Positions 6,085-12,445 of a stretch of 12,445 nucleotides of DNA are shown in pieces (positions within the stretch are counted from its first letter, which is position 1; the number at the start of each line of letters is the position of its first letter). The translations under genes and the position numbers were made by a program. The stretch spans positions 1 to 12,445 of the forward strand of contig JBGPIK010000180.1 in NCBI GenBank assembly GCA_041484845.1. The letters are read 5' to 3'. The notes under the pieces were generated by a model. It worked only from the letters and a program-made list of their open reading frames with translations. It did not search any database and had not been told where the DNA came from. This DNA comes from JBGPIK01 sp041484845 (GTDB lineage Bacteria; Desulfobacterota; Binatia; UBA9968).

Positions 6085-7233
6085 TCAATGGCAAACCGAC
6101 ATCGCCTTTTCCCGGGCCCAGCGGTCGACTTCCAATATCTCCTCCACGGCTTTGACGCGTCGCGGCGTGTGACATTGCATGGTTCTATCAATAATACGAT
6201 GAATTTCACGAAAACCAATACGGCGCTCTAGGAATGCGGCGACGGCAATCTCGTTGGCGGCGTTAAGCACGGCCGGCATCGTTCCGCCTTCATTCAAAGC
6301 CGCGTAAGCGAGACCGAGCGCGGGAAATCGCTTCTTCTCCACAGAAAGAAAGTTTAACTCACCCTGCCGGGTGAGTTCCAGTGACTTCCAACGACCCTTC
6401 AACCTGTGCGGATAAGCCAATGCATAAGCGATCGGTATGCGCATGTCGGGAATTCCGAGCTGGGCGATAACCGCGCCGTCTTGGTACCTCACCATGGAGT
6501 GTATGACACTCTGCGGGTGAATGAGGACTTCGATCCGGTCCGGCGCGATATCGAATTCCCATCGCGCTTCGACAACCTCCAATCCCTTGTTCATCATGGT
6601 CGCCGAATCGATCGTGATCTTTTGTCCCATTTTCCAATTGGGATGTTTGAGCGCTTGCTCCACGGTGACGTGGCCCAACCGATTCAAAGGAGTGCGCAGA
6701 AACGGCCCTCCAGAAGCCGTAAGAATAATTTTATCCACTTCATCGCGCAGGTTTCCCTGCAGGCATTGAAAAATAGCGCTGTGCTCGCTATCCACTGGCA
6801 TCAGACGGCTACCTTTTTCTTTGGCGGCATTCACAAATATTTCGCCCGCCATAACTAGCGCTTCCTTATTGGCCAATGCGATCTCCTTACCGGCCTTGAC
6901 CGCTTCCAGAGTCGGGACCAAACCTGCACCGCCGACGATAGCTGCTAGAACGACGTCGGCTTCCGCCGCCGTGGCCACGGTCACCGCGCCATTTTCTCCA
7001 CACAAAATTTGCACGCGCCGAGCACCGACCAGTTTGCGCAATCGGCCAACATCTTCCTCGCGTTTGATCGCAACACATGAAGGCCGGAACTCTTTGATCT
7101 GTGCCGCCAGGAGCTTCAAATTGCGCCCCGCCACCATCCCATGCACTCTGAAACGGTCCGGAAATTGACGCACCAAGTCCAACGTGCTTACGCCAATAGA
7201 TCCCGTGGAGCCAAGCAAAGCGATGGATTTCAT
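6085..7233 (-). CDS. dxr: 1-deoxy-D-xylulose 5-phosphate reductoisomerase
   Basis: This is the committed step of the MEP isoprenoid pathway: DXP to 2-C-methyl-D-erythritol 4-phosphate, with NADPH and a divalent metal. It supplies the C5 units used by the nearby UppS. It has 382 residues, close to the family norm. The NADPH motif LLGSTGSIG begins at residue 6. ALANKEALVMAG follows near 120-130, then the metal-binding VDSEHSAIFQCL, the flexible-loop segment SGGPF, HPNWKMG and ATMMNKGLEVVEA, all conserved in Dxr. The start ATG forms an ATGA overlap with the cdsA stop. The C-terminal helical domain is complete. The organism thus uses the MEP route, and the enzyme should be the usual fosmidomycin target (family knowledge). 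Confidence 0.97.
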   Translation of the reverse strand: MKSIALLGSTGSIGVSTLDLVRQFPDRFRVHGMVAGRNLKLLAAQIKEFRPSCVAIKREEDVGRLRKLVGARRVQILCGENGAVTVATAAEADVVLAAIVGGAGLVPTLEAVKAGKEIALANKEALVMAGEIFVNAAKEKGSRLMPVDSEHSAIFQCLQGNLRDEVDKIILTASGGPFLRTPLNRLGHVTVEQALKHPNWKMGQKITIDSATMMNKGLEVVEARWEFDIAPDRIEVLIHPQSVIHSMVRYQDGAVIAQLGIPDMRIPIAYALAYPHRLKGRWKSLELTRQGELNFLSVEKKRFPALGLAYAALNEGGTMPAVLNAANEIAVAAFLERRIGFREIHRIIDRTMQCHTPRRVKAVEEILEVDRWAREKAMSVCH

Positions 7234-8030
7234 GGATGGAATATCCTCAGATACGCTGAGGTAAAGACGGCTGGAAAAATCAAGCTGTCCAGCCGATCCA
7301 ACACTCCGCCATGCCCCGGCAACAGCTGCCCTGAATCCTTGACCCCAAAAGCACGCTTAATCCATGACTCGAAAAGATCGCCAAGCTGTCCTAAAACACT
7401 CGCTATGGCTGAGATGGCTACGATCTCGCCGGCAGGCAATTCGGGAAGAAGCCATTTCCCCGCTACCAGACCGGCTGCCACACTGCCGATGATATACCCC
7501 AGAGATCCTTCCACGGTTTTCCCTGGACTTATTTTCGGGGCCAGCTTTCTCGTCCCGAAACGTCGTCCCACGAAATAGGCAACGCTATCTCCCAGCATAA
7601 CGACTAGGAGAACGAAGGCAACCCAAGATCGTCCCCGCGGTAGGCGAAAGAGCAAAATCCAATGAGGCAGCAAGTAACCCAGATAAAAACCGCCGAGAAG
7701 AGTCCAGGCCAACCGCATCAACCGTTCCTTTAATTCTCCCCCCATGAACAGATAAATCAAGAAGGTCGAAAGCAGAAATAGGCTCAATCCGATGGCGGGT
7801 GATTCAAATTCGAAAACCGATAGAAACAAACCTATACCAAAAAGGATTCCAACGACTTGCTCGCCCACAAGTCCCGGGAACGCCATGGAGAAAAACTCAT
7901 GCAACGCAACGATGGTGACAAATAAAAAAAGACCCACGAAGAGCCGGGCGTCACCCCACCCGATGATGAGAATCAAAAGGGGGATGGCGACAAACGCCGT
8001 CACCCATCTGGACTTAAGATTTGCTTCCAC
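7230..8030 (-). CDS. cdsA: Phosphatidate cytidylyltransferase (CDP-diglyceride synthase)
   Basis: An integral membrane enzyme that makes CDP-diacylglycerol from phosphatidic acid and CTP. CDP-diacylglycerol is the precursor for phosphatidylserine, which the psd product at the far end of the window decarboxylates. It has 266 residues with about seven to eight hydrophobic segments. Near the C terminus SWIKRAFGVKDSG, then LLPGHGGVLDRLD, match the full CDS family signature, including the metal-binding Asp residues. The start is GTG at 8028-8030, inside the last 17 bp of uppS. GGAGG at 8034-8038 is only 3 nt away, closer than ideal. Starting here gives the N-terminal LKSRWVTAF-like segment typical of the family, and no better start is visible. 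The stop overlaps the dxr start (ATGA). Confidence 0.95.
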   Translation of the reverse strand: MEANLKSRWVTAFVAIPLLILIIGWGDARLFVGLFLFVTIVALHEFFSMAFPGLVGEQVVGILFGIGLFLSVFEFESPAIGLSLFLLSTFLIYLFMGGELKERLMRLAWTLLGGFYLGYLLPHWILLFRLPRGRSWVAFVLLVVMLGDSVAYFVGRRFGTRKLAPKISPGKTVEGSLGYIIGSVAAGLVAGKWLLPELPAGEIVAISAIASVLGQLGDLFESWIKRAFGVKDSGQLLPGHGGVLDRLDSLIFPAVFTSAYLRIFHP

Positions 8031-8793
8031 CCGCCTCCAGGGATGACGGCACCGGGTCGATCAATTGTTCATCGGTTCGTCCGAATCTCCTGCGCCGGTG
8101 CTGGTATTCGATGAGGGCATCGAGATACTCTTGCTCCCGAAAATCCGGCCATAACGTGCGGGTTACGTAGAGCTCGCTATAAGCGATCTGCCAGAGATAA
8201 AAATTACTGATGCGCAGTTCACCACTCGTGCGGATGAGGAGGTCCGGATCCGGTACTTCGGGCGTATCGAGGCGGGCCGACAATGTTCTTTCATCGATGG
8301 CCTCCGCATCCAACGTTCCATCGCGAATCTCTCGAGCGACTTTTCTCGTCATCCTGACAATTTCGTCCCGGCCGCTATAACTCAAAGCGAGAATAATCGT
8401 CATGCGCTTGTTGTCGCGCGTCAAGTCAATCACTTGCTCGAGCGTCTGCCGAACACGTTCCGGCAATCGATCCCGATCGCCGACCGCGAGCAGCCGAATT
8501 CCATAACGCATCATTTTTACTTGTTCAGCAGCAAGATAATGTTCCAAGAGACCCATAAGGGCGTGAACTTCATCTCGCGGTCGCAGCCAGTTTTCGGTTG
8601 AAAAAGCGTACAAAGACAGAAAGGGAATACCGATTTTGCGGCTCATCTCGACGATGACGCGAACCGACGTCTTGCCGCGCCGGTGCCCCTCGATCCGGCT
8701 CTTACCCTGTAGCTTAGCCCATCGCCCATTGCCATCCATAATGATGGCAACATGGCGCGGCAAGCGATTTTTATCGAGGCCGTCGAGTTCCAT
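8014..8793 (-). CDS. uppS: Isoprenyl transferase / undecaprenyl diphosphate synthase
   Basis: A cytosolic cis-prenyltransferase that extends farnesyl diphosphate with isopentenyl diphosphate to the C55 lipid carrier for peptidoglycan and O-antigen. It has 259 residues. HVAIIMDGNGRWA holds the catalytic Asp at residue 20. GHRRGKTSVR follows, then FSTENWLRP, and near the C terminus DLLIRTSGELRISNF with YSELY, the second family signature. The ATG at 8791-8793 has only a weak upstream purine stretch (GGGTAAAT). It is the natural start because the conserved LDKNRLPRHVA segment follows directly. It is separated from frr by 113 bp, the longest gap inside this cluster, and its last 17 bp overlap cdsA. 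With dxr it ties isoprenoid supply to envelope synthesis. Confidence 0.96.
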   Translation of the reverse strand: MELDGLDKNRLPRHVAIIMDGNGRWAKLQGKSRIEGHRRGKTSVRVIVEMSRKIGIPFLSLYAFSTENWLRPRDEVHALMGLLEHYLAAEQVKMMRYGIRLLAVGDRDRLPERVRQTLEQVIDLTRDNKRMTIILALSYSGRDEIVRMTRKVAREIRDGTLDAEAIDERTLSARLDTPEVPDPDLLIRTSGELRISNFYLWQIAYSELYVTRTLWPDFREQEYLDALIEYQHRRRRFGRTDEQLIDPVPSSLEAGGSKS

Positions 8794-8906
8794 ATTTACC
8801 CGGGTGAGTTCGTTTCATAGACGAGTTGAAGGGAAGCTTCGCAACGACTGGAACAACGACGCTTTTCGATGGCGTCTGGAAGGATCAGCTCGAATTAGGC
8901 GTCTGA
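8794..8906. other. frr-uppS intergenic region
   Basis: This 113-bp gap holds no ORF I can support and no convincing promoter. Two copies of GGCGTCTG occur at 8871-8878 and 8898-8905, 27 bp apart. The first can pair with GACGC at 8858-8862 to form a weak 5-bp hairpin with a 9-nt loop. No T run follows on the transcribed strand, so it is not an obvious terminator. Confidence 0.5.
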
Positions 8907-9464
8907 TTAGACCTCCATCACCTCTTCTTCCTTGGCTTTGACTACTTTTTCGATTCGGCCAATGAAGTCGTCGGTAATTTTTTGCGCTCGCTCGTGGCCG
9001 TGCTTGGCATCATCCGCGGTGATTTCCTTTTTCTTCTCCGCCTCTTTGACTCGCTCAATGGCCTCGCGCCGGTGCTGACGAACCGATACGCGGTACTCTT
9101 CGGCGATTCGTTTAACGTGCTTGACAAGTTCCTTACGGCGCTCCTCCGTTAGTTGCGGGATCGGAATGCGAATAATCTTACCGTCGTTATTAGGCGTAAG
9201 GCCGAGGTCGGATTTAAGTATCGCTTTCTCGATTTCCGTCATTGCACTACGGTCAAAGGGTTGAATGATCAACAAGCGTGGCTCCGGCGCGCTCAGAGTG
9301 GCGAGTTGATTCAGAGGGGTGGTCGCACCGTAATATTCGACGACGATATGTTCCAGTAGGGCAGTCGAGGCTCTGCCGGTGCGAAGTTTGGACAGCTCCT
9401 TACGCAGCGCCCCAAGGGAATGATCCATCTCTTTTTGCAGCTGAGTGAAAATAGCTTCATTCAT
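8907..9464 (-). CDS. frr: Ribosome recycling factor
   Basis: With EF-G this factor splits post-termination ribosomes. It is 185 residues, exactly the standard length. The first helix holds LRKELSKLRTGRAS (about 18-31), followed by the VEYYGATTPLNQLATLSAPE region of the beta domain (about 47-66), LIIQPFD, and the long C-terminal helices with LTEERRKELVK. All are conserved RRF landmarks. GGAGG at 9471-9475 is 6 nt from the ATG, inside the last codons of pyrH, and the start overlaps the pyrH stop as ATGA. The pair pyrH-frr downstream of rpsB-tsf is one of the most conserved bacterial gene orders. Confidence 0.98.
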   Translation of the reverse strand: MNEAIFTQLQKEMDHSLGALRKELSKLRTGRASTALLEHIVVEYYGATTPLNQLATLSAPEPRLLIIQPFDRSAMTEIEKAILKSDLGLTPNNDGKIIRIPIPQLTEERRKELVKHVKRIAEEYRVSVRQHRREAIERVKEAEKKKEITADDAKHGHERAQKITDDFIGRIEKVVKAKEEEVMEV

Positions 9465-10192
9465 CGTTTTCCTCCGCTGACCAGAGTGCCAATCGGTTCA
9501 CCTGAAACGACCCTCTTAATATTACCCGGCTCCATAATATTAAAGACGATAATCGGCAATTGATTGTCCATACAAAGTGAAATAGCGGTGGAGTCCATGA
9601 CCTTGAGCTCTCGGTTCAGAACCTCAATATAAGTCAGCTCTTCGAACTTCTTCGCGCCCTCAAACCTGAACGGGTCTGCATCGTACACGCCTTCGACCTT
9701 CGTCGCCTTGAGAATGACCTCTGCGCCAACTTCCATGGCCCGAAGGCTCGCCGTAGTATCTGTCGTAAAATAGGGATTTCCGGTTCCCCCCGCAAAAATG
9801 ACAACTCGTCCTTTTTCCAAATGACGGGTCGCCCGACGTCTGATATAAGGCTCCGCCACTTGACGCATTTCGATCGCGGACAGAACCCGAGTAGAAACAC
9901 CGAGCGATTCCAGCGCGTCCTGGAGCGCGAGACTGTTGATGATTGTGGCCAACATCCCCATCGTATCGGCGCTGGCTCGGTCCATGCCAATTTCGCTTGC
10001 GACGGCGCCGCGAAAAATATTGCCGCCGCCAACGACTAGGGCGAGTTCGCAGCCCATTTCCTTGACCTCTTTAATCTCTTGAGCAAAAGCCTTGACCGTT
10101 TTGCCGTCGATTCCGAACTTTTGCGGGCCGGCAAAAACCTCCCCGGTGACTTTCAGAATGATACGTTTGTACTTTAGGCTGCCGTTACTCAT
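9461..10192 (-). CDS. pyrH: Uridylate (UMP) kinase
   Basis: Phosphorylates UMP to UDP with ATP. Bacterial PyrH is a hexameric member of the amino-acid-kinase fold, normally inhibited by UTP. It has 243 residues. The N-terminal phosphate-binding loop reads LKVTGEVFAG (K14, G17), where many homologues have KLSGE, a conservative change. GGGNIFRG follows near 54-61, then MGMLATIINSLALQDAL, the FAGGTGNPYFTTDT nucleotide loop, and KVEGVYDADP near the C-terminal third, all diagnostic. The start ATG lies 21 bp after tsf with only a poor GAGA-like ribosome binding site. The stop overlaps the frr start, and the frr ribosome binding site is embedded in its last GGK codons. Confidence 0.97.
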   Translation of the reverse strand: MSNGSLKYKRIILKVTGEVFAGPQKFGIDGKTVKAFAQEIKEVKEMGCELALVVGGGNIFRGAVASEIGMDRASADTMGMLATIINSLALQDALESLGVSTRVLSAIEMRQVAEPYIRRRATRHLEKGRVVIFAGGTGNPYFTTDTTASLRAMEVGAEVILKATKVEGVYDADPFRFEGAKKFEELTYIEVLNRELKVMDSTAISLCMDNQLPIIVFNIMEPGNIKRVVSGEPIGTLVSGGKR

Positions 10193-10213
10193 GGAGTCTC
10201 AGTATCTAGGAGA

Positions 10214-10822
10214 TCAGAGTTTTTGGGCTCCCTCGCCAAGATTATAGCGGGCGAACCGCCGAATCTGAATATTCTCGCGCAATCGGGCCGCGGCGTCATT
10301 TACGATATCCGCAACCTTGCGATCGGGATCTTTAATGAAAGGCTGTTCCAACAAGCACACCTCGGAATAGAAGCGCTCCATTTTTCCTTCAACGATTTTT
10401 TCCACGACTTTTTCGGGCTTTCCGGATTCCAGCGCCTGCTGGCGATAGATGGCCTTTTCCTTTTCGAACTCAGCAGTCGAAACATCCTCCCGTCGCACGA
10501 AACTAGGATTCGCAGCGGCAACCTGCATCGCAATATCTTTCAAGAGCGTCTGGAACTCCGTCGTGCGGGCGACAAAATCGGTCTCGCAATTAAGCTCCAC
10601 GAGAACGCCGATTTTACCGCCGGGATGGACATAAGCGCCCACCGCCCCATCGGCAGCGATGCGGTCGGCTCTCTTGGCGGCGGCCGCAAGCCCTTTTTTA
10701 CGCAAGTAATCCACTGCCTGTTCCAGATTCCCCCCGGTTTCGGTCAAGGCTTTTTTACAGTCCATGATTCCCGCGCCGGTTTTTTCGCGCAGTTCTTTAA
10801 CCACAGTCGCATTCACTTCCAT
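10214..10822 (-). CDS. tsf: Translation elongation factor Ts (short form)
   Basis: The guanine nucleotide exchange factor for EF-Tu. It has 202 residues, against about 283 in E. coli, so it is the compact Thermus-like form with a reduced core domain. The N-terminal UBA-like domain is VKELREKTGAGIMDCKKAL (about 8-26). The core carries LNCETDFVAR (T81-D82-F83-V84), the motif that contacts EF-Tu. The C-terminal VCLLEQPFIKD is also conserved. GAGGAG at 10833-10838 supports the ATG, with a slightly long 10-nt spacing, and lies 14 bp downstream of the rpsB stop region. On the opposite strand a 202-codon frame mirrors the whole gene; it is a shadow with no family resemblance. Confidence 0.97.
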   Translation of the reverse strand: MEVNATVVKELREKTGAGIMDCKKALTETGGNLEQAVDYLRKKGLAAAAKRADRIAADGAVGAYVHPGGKIGVLVELNCETDFVARTTEFQTLLKDIAMQVAAANPSFVRREDVSTAEFEKEKAIYRQQALESGKPEKVVEKIVEGKMERFYSEVCLLEQPFIKDPDRKVADIVNDAAARLRENIQIRRFARYNLGEGAQKL

Positions 10823-10836
10823 CGACTCTAAACTCC

Positions 10837-11616
10837 TCAGGCCACCGAAGTGACAGCCGCTCCGGTTGCCTCGCCCGGCACATCGGCGGCAAGTCTTTCT
10901 TCCTCTTTACCCTTAACCAGTGACTGTTCATAATGCGTTTTACCTTCGATGACCGCATCCGCAATGGCCGCGCAAAACAGTCGAATCGCCCGAATCGCGT
11001 CATCATTACCCGGCACCTTATGATCCACCATGTCGGGGTCGCAGTTGGTATCAATGACCGCAACTACCGGAATGCGCAGTTTTCTCGCCTCCTTCACGGC
11101 GATCTCTTCTTGCTTCGGATCGACAACGAAAATAGCGTCAGGAAGCTTGCGCATTGCTTTTATCCCGCCTAAGGATTGTTCTAACTTTTCCCTTTCGCGT
11201 TTAAGACCGAGCATTTCCTTTTTTGTCAACGCTTCCACTATCTTCGGATCGTTCTCCATCTCTTCAAGTTTGCGTAATCGGTCGATGCTTTGACGAATCG
11301 TCGAAAAGTTAGTCAGCGTTCCGCCGAGCCAACGATTGTGAACGTAGAACATCCCGCAACGCTCCGCTTCCTCTTTAATCGCCTCGTGAGCCTGCTTTTT
11401 GGTGCCCACGAAAAGAACGTTGCCGCCGGATTCCGCGATATTGCGTACCGCATTTTCCACGTCTTTAAACATGGAAACAGTTTGCTGGAGGTCGATGATA
11501 TGAATGCCGTTCCGGGCACCAAAAATGAAAGGCTTCATTTTCGGATTCCAACGGCTGGTCTGGTGTCCAAAGTGAACTCCAGCCTCCAACAATTGCTTCA
11601 TTGAGATCTCAGCCAT
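10837..11616 (-). CDS. rpsB: 30S ribosomal protein S2
   Basis: S2 is a late-assembling protein of the small subunit, needed to recruit S1. It is 259 residues from the chosen start. It opens MAEISMKQLLEAGVHFGHQT, then RWNPKMKPFIF, GTKKQAHEAI, the RWLGGTLTNFSTI segment near 95-107, a coiled-coil insertion (about 115-155), and the PDAIFVVDPKQE and DHKVPGNDDAIRAI signatures. An in-frame GTG 19 codons upstream (11671-11673) gives a longer frame, but AAGGAGA at 11624-11630, 7 nt before the ATG at 11614-11616, and the conserved N terminus settle the start. The last 25 residues are variable. It is the first gene of the translation cluster, behind a candidate promoter and structured leader, and tsf follows 14 bp on. 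Confidence 0.98.
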   Translation of the reverse strand: MAEISMKQLLEAGVHFGHQTSRWNPKMKPFIFGARNGIHIIDLQQTVSMFKDVENAVRNIAESGGNVLFVGTKKQAHEAIKEEAERCGMFYVHNRWLGGTLTNFSTIRQSIDRLRKLEEMENDPKIVEALTKKEMLGLKREREKLEQSLGGIKAMRKLPDAIFVVDPKQEEIAVKEARKLRIPVVAVIDTNCDPDMVDHKVPGNDDAIRAIRLFCAAIADAVIEGKTHYEQSLVKGKEEERLAADVPGEATGAAVTSVA

Positions 11617-11769
11617 ATTTTGCTCTCCTTTGGTTTTTTGTCCTCCCCTTTCGTCGTCTCCTTTTCGGACCACAAGGGCACCGCGAAAAGAATCAAAAAG
11701 GGTGTGAATTAATAAGCACTATCGGCGGCTTAGTCGCCGCAGCGGCGGACGACGGCCACGATCTGGATC
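11617..11769 (-). promoter_or_regulatory. Candidate structured 5' leader of rpsB
   Basis: About 150 nt between the proposed start site and the rpsB ATG. The transcript can form a GC-rich hairpin at 11733-11753 (about 8 bp with one bulge, 4-nt loop). An alternative 5-bp stem shares part of it (GCGGC/GCCGC with a GACTAA loop, about 11725-11740). A third hairpin at 11659-11692 (CTTTTCG/CGAAAAG) has its 3' arm in a purine-rich AAAAGGAG sequence. In other bacteria S2 represses its own mRNA through leader structure, so autoregulation is plausible; I cannot match this leader to a known S2 motif. Confidence 0.35.
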
Positions 11770-11775
11770 AATGGA

Positions 11776-11784
11776 ATTCTAACA
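11776..11784 (-). promoter_or_regulatory. Candidate extended -10 promoter for rpsB
   Basis: On the minus strand TGT-TAGAAT occupies 11784-11776: a 5/6 match to the -10 consensus with the TGn extension. No good -35 hexamer sits 16-18 bp upstream; the region is A-rich (TTAAAAAGC). Transcription would start near 11769, giving a leader of about 150 nt before rpsB. It lies about 70 bp after the rho stop. Confidence 0.45.
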
Positions 11785-11852
11785 CACGGCAACCTCGCGC
11801 TTTTTAACAGAGATCGGCAACATGCGCAAGGTCAAGGGGCAGTAGCGGAAGG

Positions 11853-12445
11853 TTATTGGTTCATGGATTCAAGGAATTCCTTGTTGTTCTTAGTGCCATG
11901 CATCTTATCCAGCAAGAATTCCATCGCCTCCACTACGCTAAGCTGGGACAGGACCTTGCGCAATATCCAAATGCGGTTGAGATCTTCTCTTGCGATCAAC
12001 AATTCTTCTTTTCTCGTTCCGGATTTATTGATATCGATTGCGGGGAAAACACGCTTATCCATTAAGCGCCGGTCTAAATGGACCTCCATATTGCCTGTTC
12101 CCTTAAATTCTTCAAAAATGACCTCATCCATCCGGCTACCGGTATCAATGAGAGCCGTAGCGATAATCGTCAGACTGCCGCCGTCCTCGATGTTCCTCGC
12201 CGCGCCAAAAAACTTCTTTGGCTTGTGCAGGGCATTAGAATCGACTCCGCCCGACAATATCTTGCCGCTAGGCGGCACCACGGTGTTGTAAGCGCGCGCC
12301 AGCCTCGTGATGCTATCGAGCAAAACAACCACATCTTTACCGTGCTCCACTAGCCGCTTCGCCTTCTCGATCACCATCTCCGCGACCTGCACATGTCGCG
12401 TTGCCGGCTCGTCGAAAGTGGAACTCACAACTTCCCCATCCACCG
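11853..12445 (-). CDS. rho: Transcription termination factor Rho, C-terminal part (cut by window edge)
   Basis: The last 197 or so codons of Rho, the hexameric RNA-dependent ATPase that ends transcription and is the target of bicyclomycin. The reading frame is open to the right edge; the GTG at 12441-12443 is an internal valine, not a start. Visible elements are STFDEPATRHVQVAEMVIEKA, the Walker B segment VVVLLDSITRLARAY, the VPPSGKILSGGVD loop (the Q-loop), KKFFGAARNIEDGGSLTI, the GTGNMEVHLDRRL stretch (the R-loop) and SGTRKEELL. The N-terminal RNA-binding domain and Walker A are outside the window. The protein ends MNQ. rpmE often follows rho; here rpsB follows after 236 bp, and I see no intrinsic terminator between them. 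Confidence 0.97.
   Translation of the reverse strand, partial: VDGEVVSSTFDEPATRHVQVAEMVIEKAKRLVEHGKDVVVLLDSITRLARAYNTVVPPSGKILSGGVDSNALHKPKKFFGAARNIEDGGSLTIIATALIDTGSRMDEVIFEEFKGTGNMEVHLDRRLMDKRVFPAIDINKSGTRKEELLIAREDLNRIWILRKVLSQLSVVEAMEFLLDKMHGTKNNKEFLESMNQ

Noticed and set aside
10223..10831. A 202-codon plus-strand frame exactly opposite tsf.
   Set aside because: It mirrors the tsf codon pattern; its translation has no family features and no ribosome binding site fits.
11617..11673. A 19-codon upstream extension of rpsB beginning with GTG.
   Set aside because: The conserved S2 N terminus and a well-placed AAGGAGA point to the ATG at 11614-11616.
12441..12443. GTG as a start of a short 196-residue gene at the right edge.
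   Set aside because: The sequence is the C-terminal half of Rho and the frame is open to the edge; the codon is an internal Val.

Overview
This window holds a dense bacterial core-gene cluster in which every supported gene lies on the minus strand, so transcription runs from right to left. In that direction the genes are: rho (3' part only), rpsB, tsf, pyrH, frr, uppS, cdsA, dxr, rseP, tsaB, a small DUF465/YdcH-type gene, ilvB, ilvN, ilvC and psd (5' part only). The order rpsB-tsf-pyrH-frr-uppS-cdsA-dxr-rseP, followed by an ilvBNC-psd block, resembles what I remember from Geobacter and related deltaproteobacterial (Desulfobacterota) lineages. The RseP with one PDZ domain and the short EF-Ts fit this. 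An uncultivated phylum with similar synteny (NC10-like, Binatota-like and so on) is equally possible; the sequence alone does not settle it. Base composition looks moderate and even, and I see no mobile elements, tRNAs, rRNAs or CRISPR arrays.

Right part (about 4245-12445): termination factor Rho, then ribosomal protein S2, elongation factor Ts, UMP kinase and ribosome recycling factor (translation and nucleotide supply). These are followed by undecaprenyl-diphosphate synthase, CDP-diglyceride synthase, DXP reductoisomerase and the RseP site-2 protease (isoprenoid and lipid precursors, envelope stress), and then TsaB (t6A tRNA modification). Spacing is tight: three ATGA stop/start overlaps (pyrH/frr, cdsA/dxr, rseP/tsaB), one 17-bp overlap (uppS/cdsA) and otherwise gaps of 14-21 bp, except 113 bp between frr and uppS. 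The 236-bp rho-rpsB gap carries a likely rpsB promoter and a structured leader.

Left part (1-4148): a candidate TTGACA promoter in the tsaB downstream gap appears to start a second unit. It comprises the DUF465 protein, the acetohydroxyacid synthase large and small subunits (ilvB, ilvN), ketol-acid reductoisomerase (ilvC) and phosphatidylserine decarboxylase (psd). A 234-bp gap between ilvN and ilvC contains a perfect inverted repeat, a candidate second promoter and a 14-bp palindrome, so ilvC may be controlled partly on its own.

I do not see a novel multigene system. The observations most worth checking are: the IlvB thiamine-diphosphate motif, which reads S-E-G where G-D-G is expected; IlvB residues matching known herbicide-tolerance positions; a possible pair of mutually exclusive hairpins in the rpsB leader; and the small DUF465 gene as first gene of the ilv operon.
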